In this document: positions 1 to 10,018 of the stretch, piece after piece | Layout of the letters: every line of letters starts with the position of its first letter | How positions within the stretch are numbered: position 1 is the stretch's first letter | Source: Thiohalocapsa marina | Lineage (GTDB): Bacteria; Pseudomonadota; Gammaproteobacteria; Chromatiales; Chromatiaceae | Reading direction: 5' to 3' | Length of the DNA stretch: 61,138 nucleotides | Assembly: GCF_008632335.1 (NCBI RefSeq) | Contig: NZ_VWXX01000020.1 | Coordinates: forward strand, 1 to 61,138 | Translations under genes and position numbers: made by a program | Notes under the pieces: generated by a model | Told to the model about the DNA's origin: nothing | The model's input: only the letters and a program-made list of their open reading frames with translations | Database searches by the model: none

Positions 1-54
1 ACCGCAGCCACGGTCGGCCGGAACCCCCACCCCCACCCCCCACCGCCCACACTG

Positions 55-111
55 GCGGATGCGCTTCGCTTATCCGCCCTACAGTGTTCACCTTGTTTTG
101 GGCGCGTTCCT
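55..111. repeat. 57-bp repeat, left inverted copy
   Basis: This 57-bp stretch is the exact reverse complement of 61038-61094 at the other end of the window. It begins with a palindromic core (GCGGAT, then GCG-AA-GCG, then ATCCGC on the opposite strand) that can form a REP-like hairpin, followed by about 34 bp of non-palindromic sequence. It lies directly beside the urtA remnant. Confidence 0.9.
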
Positions 112-115
112 AAGA

Positions 116-241
116 CGATTCTACACCGGCGCCGCGCCCAATCAGCAGGCCATTCCGGCCGTCGACTATCTGACGAACGACCTTGGCGTGGAGCGCTGGG
201 TGCTGGCGGGCACCGACTATGTCTATCCGCGCACTACCAAA
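116..241 (+). pseudogene. urtA: remnant of urea ABC transporter substrate-binding protein UrtA
   Basis: About 40 codons starting [17 protein letters not shown] and running to [10 protein letters not shown] match, as I recall the family, a conserved internal block of the periplasmic urea-binding protein UrtA, which is normally over 400 residues. The similarity starts just after the 57-bp repeat and stops at about 240, where the frame runs into repeat-like sequence. No start, signal peptide or remainder of the gene is present, so this is a gene fragment. The call rests on remembered family sequence and needs a database search to confirm. Confidence 0.7.
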
Positions 242-260
242 TCGGCTTCAAAACCATTGC

Positions 261-286
261 GCGAAAACCGAAAGCCCGTTTGCAAC
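261..286 (+). repeat. 26-bp dispersed repeat, copy 1
   Basis: It starts GCGAAAACC and ends CGTTTGCAAC, and matches 40626-40651 at 23 of 26 positions. The first copy directly follows the urtA remnant. The second lies in the short gap before the SprT-like gene. Confidence 0.6.
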
Positions 287-307
287 AGGCCATGAGCAGG
301 ACTTTGC

Positions 308-712
308 TCAGTTCGCCTCGGATTCCGACGCCGGGTCCGACGCCGGGTCCAGCTCCGACTCCGGGTCTGGGAGCAGCGTCAGGCGTGCCTCGGCGGTATG
401 CCGGTCGATAGCCACCTGCAACTGGCAGTACTGCGGGCGGGCATCCGGGGGCGACGGGTCGTCGGCACAGCAACTGCCGGCCTCGACGCCGGTGAAGAAC
501 ACGCCGATCCGGGCGCGGATGAGGTCTGTGTCCGCGGCGGTTCGCAGCACCATGACCTGGAAGCCCTGGTCGCCCACCCGGCTGCCGGCGGTGAGCCCGG
601 CCTGCAAGGGCAGGGCGTGAATGTCAAGCTGCTCGATGTCCGCCTTCAGCGCCGCCTCGAAGCCCGGTGTCCCCCAGGCGGCGGTGGTGCGTAGCAGATG
701 CAAGTCCGTCAT
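308..712 (-). CDS. conserved small protein with a CADDP cysteine motif
   Basis: A 134-residue soluble protein whose ATG overlaps the stop codon of the upstream FGGY kinase (ATGA, 709-712), so the two are translationally coupled. The core reads LPLQAGLTAGS, then a β-rich stretch, then GVFFTGVEAGSCCADDP and PQYCQLQVAID. The cysteines of the CC and YC motifs could bind a metal or form a disulfide. The last 30 residues are low-complexity, rich in Asp, Pro, Glu and Ser, and encoded by a short tandem repeat at 325-370. I cannot assign a function. Confidence 0.7.
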   Translation of the reverse strand: MTDLHLLRTTAAWGTPGFEAALKADIEQLDIHALPLQAGLTAGSRVGDQGFQVMVLRTAADTDLIRARIGVFFTGVEAGSCCADDPSPPDARPQYCQLQVAIDRHTAEARLTLLPDPESELDPASDPASESEAN

Positions 713-2046
713 GGTTGACCCCGCAGTGCCAGTAACGCGGCGCCGACGGCGGCGTCCTGCTCGGTTGCGACCACTACCGGGACCCCCAGCAGTCGCTGGC
801 GCATGCGCAGCCAGGTGTGGTTGCGGGCGCCGCCACCAGTGGTGAGGATGCGTCGGGGCATCGGCGCCCCAAGCTCGGCCAGCCGCTGGTAGCCCATCTG
901 TTCGATGCGGGCGATGCCCTCCAGCAGCCCCTGCAGGAAGCGTGCGTCGTCCGGCGGTCGGGGCGCGAGGCGCGGGGCCCGGTGCGGGTCGGCAAAGGGA
1001 AAGCGCTCCCCCGCTGCCGTCAGAGGGTAATAGTCCAGCCCGGACGCCGTGTCGGGGTCGATGCGCGCGCTCAGCGCCTGGATGCGCTCATCGGCAAAGT
1101 AGTGCCTCAGCACGGCGCCGCCGCTGTTGGACGCGCCTCCTGCCACCCAGTGCCGGCCCAGGCGGTGGCTGTAGACTCCGAACTCCGGGGCAGCGATCGG
1201 CCTGTCACCAAGGATCTTGAGCACCAGCGTGCTGCCCAGGCTGGTGACGGCGTCGCCGACCTGGCCGGCGCCTGCGGCAATGACCGCCGCGGTGCTATCG
1301 GTGGTGCCGGCGCAGACCGTCAGGTCGTGCGGCAGGCCGGTCTGGTCGATGATGCGGCGATGGATTCGGCCGAGTGGGCTGCCGGGCGGATGCACCCGGG
1401 GCAGTTGAACGCCGGACGGGACCAGCCCGCGCACCCAGCCCGGCCAGGTCTCGGTGTTCAGGTCGAAGCCCAGCTTCAGGGCGTTGTTCCAGTCGCTGTG
1501 TCCGCAGGCCCCCGCGTGCCGGTCCGGCAGATCCAGGGCGTCCGGCTGCTCCATCAGGCGGGCGCTGATCCAGTCCGCCTGGTGCAGCGCGAGGACCGGC
1601 GCCCGCGGCCAATGCCCCTCGGCCGAATGCCGCTGCGCCAGATACAGCAGCTTGGCCAGGCTGGAGCCCGGGCCGCGGGCGGCGGACGCCGGCGCGGCCA
1701 CCTCGTCGATGCGCCGGGCCTGCTGGATGGCGCGGGCATCGTTGTACATCAGCGCCGGGCCCAGGGGGATGCCGTCGGGCCGGCTCAGCAGCAGCGTGGC
1801 CGACGTGGCATCGACGCAGAGCCGGCCCGGGCCGAGCCCGTGTGTGTGCGGCGCGACCTGTTGCAGCACCTGCAGGGTCGCCTCCAGCCAGAGGTGCGGG
1901 TCCTGTTCGACGCCGCCGTCCTGTCGTCGTACCGGGGCCGCCAGCGGCACCCGGGCCGCCCCCAGCCGGTTGCCGGCGGCATCCAGCACGACGGCGCGAC
2001 AGCCCGAGGTGCCGAGGTCGATGCCGATGCTGAAAGCCGCTGTCAT
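709..2046 (-). CDS. FGGY-family carbohydrate kinase (ribulokinase/xylulokinase-like)
   Basis: Phosphorylates a sugar or sugar alcohol with ATP in the cytoplasm. The N-terminal phosphate motif GIDLGTSGCR lies at residues 8-17. VDATSATLLL and MYNDARA follow, and a C-terminal GGGARNHTW block ends with GAALLAL, as in FGGY kinases. The short length (445 residues) and the TSAT/YNDAR motifs recall the D-ribulose kinase group rather than classical XylB or GlpK. That substrate is inference. The frame is open to 2184, but ATG 2046 places the phosphate loop at the usual distance from the N-terminus; ATG 2064 is the alternative. The gene diverges from the glycosyltransferase and overlaps the small downstream gene. 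Confidence 0.85.
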   Translation of the reverse strand: MTAAFSIGIDLGTSGCRAVVLDAAGNRLGAARVPLAAPVRRQDGGVEQDPHLWLEATLQVLQQVAPHTHGLGPGRLCVDATSATLLLSRPDGIPLGPALMYNDARAIQQARRIDEVAAPASAARGPGSSLAKLLYLAQRHSAEGHWPRAPVLALHQADWISARLMEQPDALDLPDRHAGACGHSDWNNALKLGFDLNTETWPGWVRGLVPSGVQLPRVHPPGSPLGRIHRRIIDQTGLPHDLTVCAGTTDSTAAVIAAGAGQVGDAVTSLGSTLVLKILGDRPIAAPEFGVYSHRLGRHWVAGGASNSGGAVLRHYFADERIQALSARIDPDTASGLDYYPLTAAGERFPFADPHRAPRLAPRPPDDARFLQGLLEGIARIEQMGYQRLAELGAPMPRRILTTGGGARNHTWLRMRQRLLGVPVVVATEQDAAVGAALLALRGQP

Positions 2047-2207
2047 GTCTGTCACCGGTCCCATTGCGCTGTCCGGACTCGATGATACCGGGAACAGGAC
2101 GACGGGATCCTGACAGCGGAGTGGACATGGATACGCCATGCCTTGATGTCGGGCAGTATCCGCTCGGTTTCTTGTTGACGACAAGCGGCAAGCCCATGAG
2201 TCGGTTG

Positions 2208-2216
2208 TGTTATATT
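2208..2216 (+). promoter_or_regulatory. putative extended -10 promoter of the GT-C gene
   Basis: TGT-TATATT fits an extended -10 element (TGn then TATAAT-like), 39 bp before the chosen start codon. No good -35 is visible at the normal spacing. An imperfect palindrome, CTTGT-TGACG-ACAAG, lies at 2171-2185 and could be an operator. Confidence 0.3.
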
Positions 2217-2255
2217 TTCCGCTTTATCAACCGATGCCGATCAGGGGGTCATGCC

Positions 2256-3701
2256 ATGTCGAATGCATCAGAGCCGAATCAATCCGCGTCGCCGGCCGGC
2301 GACGAACCGGCCCGCAGGTCAGGCATCTGGCTAGGGCTGCTTGCGCTGCTGTTTGCGCTGGCCTATGTGGTGCCCGGGCTCGTCGGTCACGGCCCCTGGG
2401 CGCCGGAGGCGGAGACGTTCGCCATGGTCCAGAACACCCTGGACGGCGGCGATCCGGTGGCACCGGTGCTGGACGGCAAGCCCAACGTGGAGACCCCGCC
2501 GCTGTACACCCTGACCGCGGTCGGTCTGGCCCATGCGCTGCGTGACTACCTGCCGGCGCATGATGCCGCGCGACTCGCCACCGGATTCTACCTGCTGATC
2601 GCGTTCGGCTTCACCGTGCTGATCGGCCGGGCGGCCTGGGGCGGTCGGGACGAGTCCGCCGGAACCATTGCCCTGCTGGTGCTGCTCGGCACCCTGGGGG
2701 TGCTCTACGGCGGACACCTGATGGGTACCGATGTGGCGCTGACCGCCGGCATTGCCATGGCCCTGTACGGACTCATCGCGGCCCCGTCGCGGGTACTCTT
2801 CGGCGGGCTCTGGCTCGGTACCGGCATCGGTCTGGCATTCATGGCCGAGGGGCTGTTCGGGCCGGCCATCCTGGTCGTCACGGCACTGCTGATGCCGCTG
2901 TTCAGCCATTGGCGGCGCGGGCGTTATCCGCGCGCGCTGCTGACTGCCGTGGTCTTCGCGGCCCCCTGGCTGCTGGTCTGGCCGGCCTACCTGTACCAGC
3001 GCGATCCGGCCCTGTTCGAGCTCTGGTTCTGGGGGCACAACATCGGACCCTACCTCGCCGGCATCGACTTCAGCGCCCCCCAGAGCGCCGACTACTGGCT
3101 GCGGACCGCACCGTGGCTGACCTTCCCGGCGGCGCTGCTGGCACTGCTGGCGCTGCTGTTCCGTCCGTATCCGGCGCTCACCAGCCCTGGCGTGCAGGCC
3201 TCGCTGGTCCTGTCGCTGGCTGGCTGGGCCGTGCTGGTGTTTTCCCCGGTGGCCACTGAACTGAGTGCCCTGCCGCTACTGGTTCCGCTGGCGGTAATCG
3301 GCGCCGGCGTGGTGCCGCGGCTGCCGGGTTGGGTGGTCAAGCCGCTGTACATGGTGGCGGTGCTGCTGTTTGCGGCAGCGGCCATTGGCCTGTGGGCGCT
3401 GTGGATCTGGATCATGCAGACCGGCCACCCGCCGCAACTGGATCTGCTCGCCGCGGTCATGCCCATGGACTACAGCTTCCAGTGGCAGCCCATCGCCTAT
3501 GCGGCGGCGGCGATCTTCACCCTCGCCTGGTTCTGGATCGTCGTGCGCTACCGGCCGCCCGGTGCGGCGGCGCTGCTGGTCTGGCCCGCCGGCGTGGTGC
3601 TGCTGTGGGGACTGCTGACCCTGCTGCACCTGCCCTGGATCGACCTTGCCGAGCCGGAGCTTGCAGCCAACCTGAAGCAGTTGCTGTCGGCACTGCCGTA
3701 G
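2256..3701 (+). CDS. GT-C / ArnT-like membrane glycosyltransferase
   Basis: A 481-residue integral membrane protein with about a dozen hydrophobic segments. After the first membrane helix comes HGPWAPEAETFAMVQ and then LDGKPNVETPPLYT, the periplasmic acidic loop and PPL motif of the PMT/ArnT/GT39-83 superfamily. These enzymes transfer a sugar from a polyprenyl-phosphate donor to lipid A, protein or another envelope acceptor. ATG 2256 follows AGGGGG at good spacing; the longer frame from 2064 has no ribosome site. The gene precedes waaA on the same strand, which fits an envelope role. Donor and acceptor cannot be read from the sequence. Confidence 0.8.
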   Translation: MSNASEPNQSASPAGDEPARRSGIWLGLLALLFALAYVVPGLVGHGPWAPEAETFAMVQNTLDGGDPVAPVLDGKPNVETPPLYTLTAVGLAHALRDYLPAHDAARLATGFYLLIAFGFTVLIGRAAWGGRDESAGTIALLVLLGTLGVLYGGHLMGTDVALTAGIAMALYGLIAAPSRVLFGGLWLGTGIGLAFMAEGLFGPAILVVTALLMPLFSHWRRGRYPRALLTAVVFAAPWLLVWPAYLYQRDPALFELWFWGHNIGPYLAGIDFSAPQSADYWLRTAPWLTFPAALLALLALLFRPYPALTSPGVQASLVLSLAGWAVLVFSPVATELSALPLLVPLAVIGAGVVPRLPGWVVKPLYMVAVLLFAAAAIGLWALWIWIMQTGHPPQLDLLAAVMPMDYSFQWQPIAYAAAAIFTLAWFWIVVRYRPPGAAALLVWPAGVVLLWGLLTLLHLPWIDLAEPELAANLKQLLSALP

Positions 3702-3767
3702 CACCGGGGTTTCGGAGATGTCGCGCCGGACCTGCGTTTGCCTGAGACGCCAACCAGGCGAACGCCG

Positions 3768-5099
3768 GTGAGGCATCTCTACTCCGCGCTGCTGTGGCTG
3801 TTGCTGCCGGGTCTGCTGCTGCGCCTGCTGTGGCGCAGCCGCCGGGCGCCGGCCTACCGAGAGCGCTGGGGCGAGCGCCTGGGCCTGTTCCATCCGCCAC
3901 CGCAACCCGTCGATGTCTGGCTCCATGCAGTGTCCGTCGGCGAGGTCCAGGCCGCGCAGCCGCTAATCCGCCACCTGCTGCGGGGCGGCTACTCAGTGCT
4001 GGTCACCACCACCACACCCACCGGCGCACGCCGGCTGCACGACCTGTTCGGCGATGCCGTCCAGCATCGCTACACCCCGTTCGATCTCGGCTGGGTCATG
4101 GGCCGCTTTCTCGGCGCTGCGCGGCCGCGACTGGTCCTGGTGATGGAGACCGAGATCTGGCCCAACATGCTCGCGGCCTGTGCTCGCCGCGGGGTCGATG
4201 TCATGCTCATCAACGCGCGACTGTCGGCGCGCTCAGCCCGCGGCTACGCCCGGGCGCCCCGTTTCAGCGCCGAGACCATGCAGCGGTTCGCATGTATCGC
4301 GGTGCAGGGGCCGGTGGATGCGGCGCGATTCCGCGCCCTGGGCGTTGCACCGGCGCGCATCGTCGTGACCGGCAGCATCAAGTTCGACGTGCAGCTGCCC
4401 GCCAGCCTCATGGACCGGGCGGAAGTGATGCGCCTGGGCTGGGGCAACCGGCCGGTCTGGGTCGCAGCCAGTACCCACGAGGGCGAGGAAGAGCCGTTGC
4501 TGGCGGCCCACGCCAGGGTGCGTCAGGCATATCCGAATGCGTTGCTGGTGCTGGTGCCGCGGCATCCGGAGCGCTTCGACCGGGTGGCGATGCTGGTGGC
4601 GCGCCAGGGGATGGGGCTGGCGCGCCGGAGCCTGGGTGAGCTTGGTGACGAACGCACGGCGGTGTTTCTGGGCGACACCATGGGCGAGCTGCCGGTCTTT
4701 CTGGCGGCGGCGGATGTGGCCTTCGTGGGCGGGAGCCTGATCCCCCATGGGGGACACAACCTGCTGGAGCCTGCGGCGGTGGGCGTGCCTGTGCTGATCG
4801 GGCCCCACAGCTTCAACTTTGCCGAGATCACGCGATTGCTGCTGGCGCGGCAGGCGGCCATGCAGGTGGCGGACGCCGATGCCCTGGCACAGGCCCTGAC
4901 ACGGCTGCTGGGGGATGCGGCGGAGCGGGCCCGTATCGGCGAGAACGGTCGCCGTGCGGTGGAGTCGAATCGAGGGGCGCTGGATAGGCTAATCGGGCTG
5001 GTGGATGCCCGGCTGGAGGAGGGCCGGTCGGCGGCTGCACCGGCGAGTACCGCCGAAGATACCGCCGGTGGCGTAGCCGCGGACCCTGGTCCTGACTGA
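3768..5099 (+). CDS. waaA: 3-deoxy-D-manno-octulosonic acid (Kdo) transferase
   Basis: Transfers Kdo from CMP-Kdo to lipid IVA at the inner membrane in lipopolysaccharide synthesis. The N-terminus has a membrane anchor (LYSALLWLLLPGLLLRLLW), then RKAP-like RRAPAYRERWGERLG. VSVGEV at 56-60 holds the catalytic glutamate (E59). METEIWPN, the GSIKFD motif, STHEGEE and GGHNLLEPA, typical of the GT30 fold, follow. I start at GTG 3768 because it aligns with the start of known WaaA proteins; an in-frame TTG at 3738 would add ten residues. At 443 residues it is slightly longer than usual because of a low-complexity Ala/Gly/Pro tail. Confidence 0.92.
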   Translation: MRHLYSALLWLLLPGLLLRLLWRSRRAPAYRERWGERLGLFHPPPQPVDVWLHAVSVGEVQAAQPLIRHLLRGGYSVLVTTTTPTGARRLHDLFGDAVQHRYTPFDLGWVMGRFLGAARPRLVLVMETEIWPNMLAACARRGVDVMLINARLSARSARGYARAPRFSAETMQRFACIAVQGPVDAARFRALGVAPARIVVTGSIKFDVQLPASLMDRAEVMRLGWGNRPVWVAASTHEGEEEPLLAAHARVRQAYPNALLVLVPRHPERFDRVAMLVARQGMGLARRSLGELGDERTAVFLGDTMGELPVFLAAADVAFVGGSLIPHGGHNLLEPAAVGVPVLIGPHSFNFAEITRLLLARQAAMQVADADALAQALTRLLGDAAERARIGENGRRAVESNRGALDRLIGLVDARLEEGRSAAAPASTAEDTAGGVAADPGPD

Positions 5100-5114
5100 A
5101 CAGGGGGCTGATCG

Positions 5115-5138
5115 AAGCCCTGATTGAATCAGGGGCTT
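5115..5138. terminator. bidirectional hairpin between convergent genes
   Basis: AAGCCCTGATT pairs with AATCAGGGGCTT with one bulge and a tiny loop, ending right at the stop codon of the minus-strand hydrolase gene. There is no long T run, so it may be a weak or shared terminator for waaA and the hydrolase. Confidence 0.5.
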
Positions 5139-5717
5139 CTACTTGAACAGTCTGGAGACTTCGCGGAACCTGTCATTGGTCGAGTCGCCAATCCATTCGA
5201 AGGCGACGGACTCGGTGTTGGTGACCTGAATGCCGCAGTGGCGCATGCGGTCCAGCACGTTGAGCCGGTTTGCAGGATCGCGCGAGCAGATCGCGTCCGC
5301 CGGTACGAACACCTGATAGCCCCAACGCTGCAGGCCGGAGGCGGTCTGCACGATGCAGATGTGGGCCTCCATGCCTACCAGTACGACCTGCTTGCGCGCG
5401 GGCTGGCTGGTCAGGGCGCGTTCAAAGCCGGCGGCCGTGCAGCAGGAAAAGCTGGTCTTCTCGGTGGGCGTGGCGTTCTCCGGCAGCTCGTCGCGGATGT
5501 CTGCCAGGGTCTTGCCGAGCCCCTGGGGGTATTGCTCGGTGGAGATGACCGGGATGTCCAGGATCTTGGCGGCGTTGAGCAGCCGTTTCATGTTACCCAC
5601 GGCGGTGGCCAGTTCGTCGGTGGGCATGGCCGCGGCAAGCCGTTCCTGCGCATCGATGATCAACAACTGGGACAAGCCGCCTTGGCATAGCGGCATCGGG
5701 GCTGGATGGGTGCTCAT
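5139..5717 (-). CDS. isochorismatase-family hydrolase
   Basis: A 192-residue cysteine hydrolase of the isochorismatase-like superfamily. The catalytic triad is visible as D22 (LIIDAQERL), K87 (TEKTSFSC) and C121 (EAHICIVQT), preceded by the usual Gly-Met-Glu-Ala. The overall form resembles the YcaC/ISOC1-type group, whose substrates are mostly unknown. Neighbours are convergent waaA and the minus-strand PCMT-like gene, giving no pathway hint. A GAGG ribosome site precedes the ATG. Confidence 0.85.
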   Translation of the reverse strand: MSTHPAPMPLCQGGLSQLLIIDAQERLAAAMPTDELATAVGNMKRLLNAAKILDIPVISTEQYPQGLGKTLADIRDELPENATPTEKTSFSCCTAAGFERALTSQPARKQVVLVGMEAHICIVQTASGLQRWGYQVFVPADAICSRDPANRLNVLDRMRHCGIQVTNTESVAFEWIGDSTNDRFREVSRLFK

Positions 5718-5780
5718 GGATCAGGACCTCACTCGACTCTGTTGTTATACCCGTAGGCTGTATTTTGCCGCCGCGTCCCT

Positions 5781-6455
5781 TCAGAAGACGAACTGTGATG
5801 GCGCGGGGGCGTTGTCCAGGGGGGCCACGGAGGTCTCGAACAGACTTTGCCGGCGGATCTCCGAGGCGCTGTGGATGCGGGTCTCAAGACAGGCGTGCAT
5901 CAGCGGCGGCTCGCCGACGATGACGAACAGCCGGCCGCCGGGCTTCAGCTGCTCGCGCAGCATGGGCAGGGGCTCTTCGGTTGGCATGGAGGCGGTGACG
6001 GCGATGACGTCAAAGGGGCCGCCGGGCGCCGGGCCGGCCATGGCGTCGGCGGTGACCACCTCGGGGGGCGGATGGCCGATATGCAGGGCTTCGAGCCGCT
6101 TGCGTGCGCCTTCGGCGAGCTCGGGGTCGAGCTCGATGCTGGTCACCCGGCCGCCCAGACCGGCCAGGCAGGCGGTCACGTAACCGGTGCCGGTGCCGAT
6201 CTCCAGCACCTTGTCACCGGCGCGCACCTGCAGGGCCTGCAGCAGGCGGCCGACCATCTTCGGCGACAGCATGTGGCTGTCCCTGCCGATGGGGATGTCG
6301 ATGTCGGCGTAGGCCAGGGCGCGATAGGCGTCGGGCACGAACAGCTCGCGCTTGAGTTCGGACATGACCGTCAGCACAGAGGCGTCAAGTACGTCCCAGG
6401 GGCGAACCTGTTGCTCGATCATGTTGAAACGCGCGCGCTCAAGGGTCGAGTTCAT
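5781..6455 (-). CDS. protein-L-isoaspartate O-methyltransferase family protein
   Basis: A 224-residue SAM-dependent methyltransferase. Motif I reads VLEIGTGTGYVTA, followed by SIELDPEL and LKPGGRLFVIVG. The N-terminus has NMIEQQVRPWDV, seen in a PCMT-like subfamily, while the substrate loop reads IGRDSHMLSPKMV instead of the canonical Pcm TISxPHMVA form. It may therefore not be a true isoaspartate repair enzyme. ATG 6455 is preferred over GTG 6467 because GGAG sits 11 bases upstream of it. It lies 127 bp downstream of proB on the same strand. Confidence 0.8.
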   Translation of the reverse strand: MNSTLERARFNMIEQQVRPWDVLDASVLTVMSELKRELFVPDAYRALAYADIDIPIGRDSHMLSPKMVGRLLQALQVRAGDKVLEIGTGTGYVTACLAGLGGRVTSIELDPELAEGARKRLEALHIGHPPPEVVTADAMAGPAPGGPFDVIAVTASMPTEEPLPMLREQLKPGGRLFVIVGEPPLMHACLETRIHSASEIRRQSLFETSVAPLDNAPAPSQFVF

Positions 6456-6582
6456 GCCGCTGTTCACTCCAATACTTTGTCTCGAATTCAGTCAATAACC
6501 TGCGAAGGCTACGGCTTTCCGGTGCTCAAGGCAAGTGTATTGACGTCATGTCGACGGTGCGCGCACGGGTTCTGCGGTCTGT

Positions 6583-7707
6583 TTACAGCAGAACCAGGTT
6601 GTCGCGGTGGATGACCTCCTGGTCGTCGATGAAACCCAGGATGGATTCGAAGTCGCCGCTGTTGCGGCCCTGGATCAGCAGCATGTGCTGGGCATCGTAA
6701 TTGACCAGGCCGCGGGCGATCTCGTGGTTGTGCCGATCGACGCAGGCCACCACCTCGCCGCGCTTGAACAGCCCATGCACCCCGGTCACGCCCACCGCCA
6801 GCAGGCTGCGGCCGTGCTCGCGCAGGGCACGCACGGCGCCGTCGTCCAGCGTGAGCCGGCCGCGCACGGCCAGGTGGCCGGCGAGCCATTGCTTGCGAGC
6901 GGCTTGGGGTTCCTGCACCGGGATCAGCAGGGTGCCGACCTGGGCGCCGCGCTCGATCCGTGCCAGGCTGTCGCTGCTGCGGCCCGGTGCGATGATGGTG
7001 GCGCAACCGGAGCGGGCGGCCAGTCGGGCGGCGCGCACCTTGGTGGTCATGCCGCCGGTGCCGAGTCCGCTGCGGCTGCCGCCGGCGATCTGGTCGAGAC
7101 AGGGGTCGTCGATGCGCAGCTGGTCGATCAGCCGGGCCTGGGGGTTGAGGCGTGGATCGGCCTCGAATAGGCCGTCCTGATCCGTAAGCAGGATCAGCAG
7201 TTCCGCGTCGATGAGATTGGCCACCAGGGCGGCCAGGGTGTCGTTGTCGCCGAACCGCAGCTCGTCCGTGGCGACGGTGTCGTTTTCGTTCACCACCGGA
7301 ATGACGCCCAGCGACAGCAGGGTGCGCAGGGCGCTGCGGGCATTCAGGTAGCGTTCGCGGTTGGCCAGGTCGTCACGGGTCAACAGCACCTGGGCGGTAT
7401 GCAGGCCGCGGCCGGCAAAGGCGTCCTCGTAGGCGCGGATCAGACCCATCTGGCCGATGGCGGCGGCGGCCTGGAGCTCGTGCAGTGCCCGGGGCCGCCG
7501 GCGCCAGCCCATGCGGGCCATGCCCTGGGCGACGGCGCCGGACGATACCAGGACCAGGTGGTGGCCCTGCTTACGGCGTGCCGTCATCTGTTCCACCCAG
7601 GGTTCCAGCACGCCGGGATCCAGGCCGGCGCCGTCACGGGTGAGCAGGGCACTGCCGATCTTGATGACCCAGCGGCGGGTGTAGGGGATGCGTTCGCGGG
7701 AGAACAT
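6583..7707 (-). CDS. proB: glutamate 5-kinase
   Basis: Catalyses the first step of proline synthesis, phosphorylation of the glutamate γ-carboxyl. The amino-acid kinase domain occupies residues 10-260 ([62 protein letters not shown]). A C-terminal PUA domain covers about 275-365. The length of 374 is standard. It follows obgE by 12 bp on the minus strand, in the common rplU-rpmA-obgE-proB order. Confidence 0.96.
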   Translation of the reverse strand: MFSRERIPYTRRWVIKIGSALLTRDGAGLDPGVLEPWVEQMTARRKQGHHLVLVSSGAVAQGMARMGWRRRPRALHELQAAAAIGQMGLIRAYEDAFAGRGLHTAQVLLTRDDLANRERYLNARSALRTLLSLGVIPVVNENDTVATDELRFGDNDTLAALVANLIDAELLILLTDQDGLFEADPRLNPQARLIDQLRIDDPCLDQIAGGSRSGLGTGGMTTKVRAARLAARSGCATIIAPGRSSDSLARIERGAQVGTLLIPVQEPQAARKQWLAGHLAVRGRLTLDDGAVRALREHGRSLLAVGVTGVHGLFKRGEVVACVDRHNHEIARGLVNYDAQHMLLIQGRNSGDFESILGFIDDQEVIHRDNLVLL

Positions 7708-7719
7708 CGGCGTGGTGGA

Positions 7720-8994
<1,275 letters not shown>

Positions 8995-9010
8995 TCAGCC
9001 CGATGCTGCG

Positions 9011-9280
9011 TCAGGCCGTTGCGGTATCCGCAACGATATTGACGAACTTGCGGTTCCTGGGCCCCTTCACCTCGAACTGCACGACGCCGTCCTTTAGCGC
9101 GAACAGGGTGTGATCGCGACCGCAGCCGACGTTGGTGCCATTGTGGAAACGGGTGCCGCGCTGGCGCACGATGATGCTGCCGGCGCGGACCTGCTGGCCG
9201 CCGAACAGCTTGACGCCAAGTCGCTTGGATTCTGAATCGCGGCCGTTACGAGAACTGCCGCCTGCTTTCTTGTGTGCCAT
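9011..9280 (-). CDS. rpmA: 50S ribosomal protein L27
   Basis: An 89-residue ribosomal protein with the standard start [19 protein letters not shown] followed by LGVKLFGGQ and [10 protein letters not shown]. The N-terminal tail reaches the peptidyl-transferase centre. No N-terminal extension of the type processed in Firmicutes is present. It is separated from rplU by 188 bp, longer than the few tens of bases typical of this pair. Confidence 0.98.
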   Translation of the reverse strand: MAHKKAGGSSRNGRDSESKRLGVKLFGGQQVRAGSIIVRQRGTRFHNGTNVGCGRDHTLFALKDGVVQFEVKGPRNRKFVNIVADTATA

Positions 9281-9468
9281 TGCGAGTTACCTCTGCTGGA
9301 TTCTGATCGTCCTGACCTCGGCATGGGGAGTCGAGGCCGTCATCTGAATCTCGGTGTGTCGGGTCGGGGTCAGACGCAGCCGGGCCGGGTATGTGGCGCC
9401 GGGCAAGCGGTGCCGATCATGCGGCGCCGACCAATTGGTGCTGACTACATCAGCATTGACGACCTGGT

Positions 9469-9783
9469 TCAGGCGGCGGCGATGCCGGTGATCTTCAGCT
9501 CCGTGAACCACTGCCGGTGTCCCTGGCGCTTCATGTGATGCTTGCGCCGACGGAACTTGATGATCTTGACCTTGGCGTGACGGCCGTGGGCAGTGACCTC
9601 GGCGAGCACCTTGGAGCCGTCGAGGAACGGCTTGCCGAGGGTCACCCGATCGCCGTCGGCGATCATCAGCACCTTCGGCAGCTCGATGCTGGCGCCGGTC
9701 TCCGCGTCGATCTTCTCGACCCGCACTTTGTCGCCCTCGGCGACGCGGTACTGCTTACCGCCTGTCTCAATCACAGCGTACAT
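9469..9783 (-). CDS. rplU: 50S ribosomal protein L21
   Basis: 104 residues beginning [18 protein letters not shown] and ending with the basic [16 protein letters not shown] segment that binds 23S rRNA. The open frame runs upstream to 9879, but the family start is ATG 9783. It is the first gene of the minus-strand operon and diverges from ispB. Confidence 0.98.
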   Translation of the reverse strand: MYAVIETGGKQYRVAEGDKVRVEKIDAETGASIELPKVLMIADGDRVTLGKPFLDGSKVLAEVTAHGRHAKVKIIKFRRRKHHMKRQGHRQWFTELKITGIAAA

Positions 9784-9957
9784 GGATTCATTCCCTGCCT
9801 GAAAGTTGCCCGAATGCCGGCACCCGGGGATACTGGTCGCGTCCTGGCCGTACGCGCAGTGGGATTTGGCATCGGCCAAGGGATAAAAGACCCACTAGGA
9901 TAGCGGTGCAGGACGTCCGGCGTCAATCCCGCGCTGACCTCCGATTGCGGTGGCGGG

Positions 9958-9987
9958 TTGACAGCCTGCGGCGGTGGCCACTAGCAT
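9958..9987 (+). promoter_or_regulatory. σ70-type promoter of ispB
   Basis: TTGACA at 9958-9963 and TAGCAT at 9982-9987 with an 18-bp spacer. Transcription would begin near 9994, which excludes the ATG codons at 9974 and 9986 and supports ATG 10019 as the ispB start. Confidence 0.6.
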
Positions 9988-10018
9988 GGCGGATTCCGTG
10001 AAGTTCGGCACCAAAGAC

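Noticed and set aside
6469-6495. Promoter TTGACT/TATTGG for the PCMT-like gene
   Set aside because: Spacing is 15 bp, and transcription would start after the ribosome site, so it cannot serve the chosen start.
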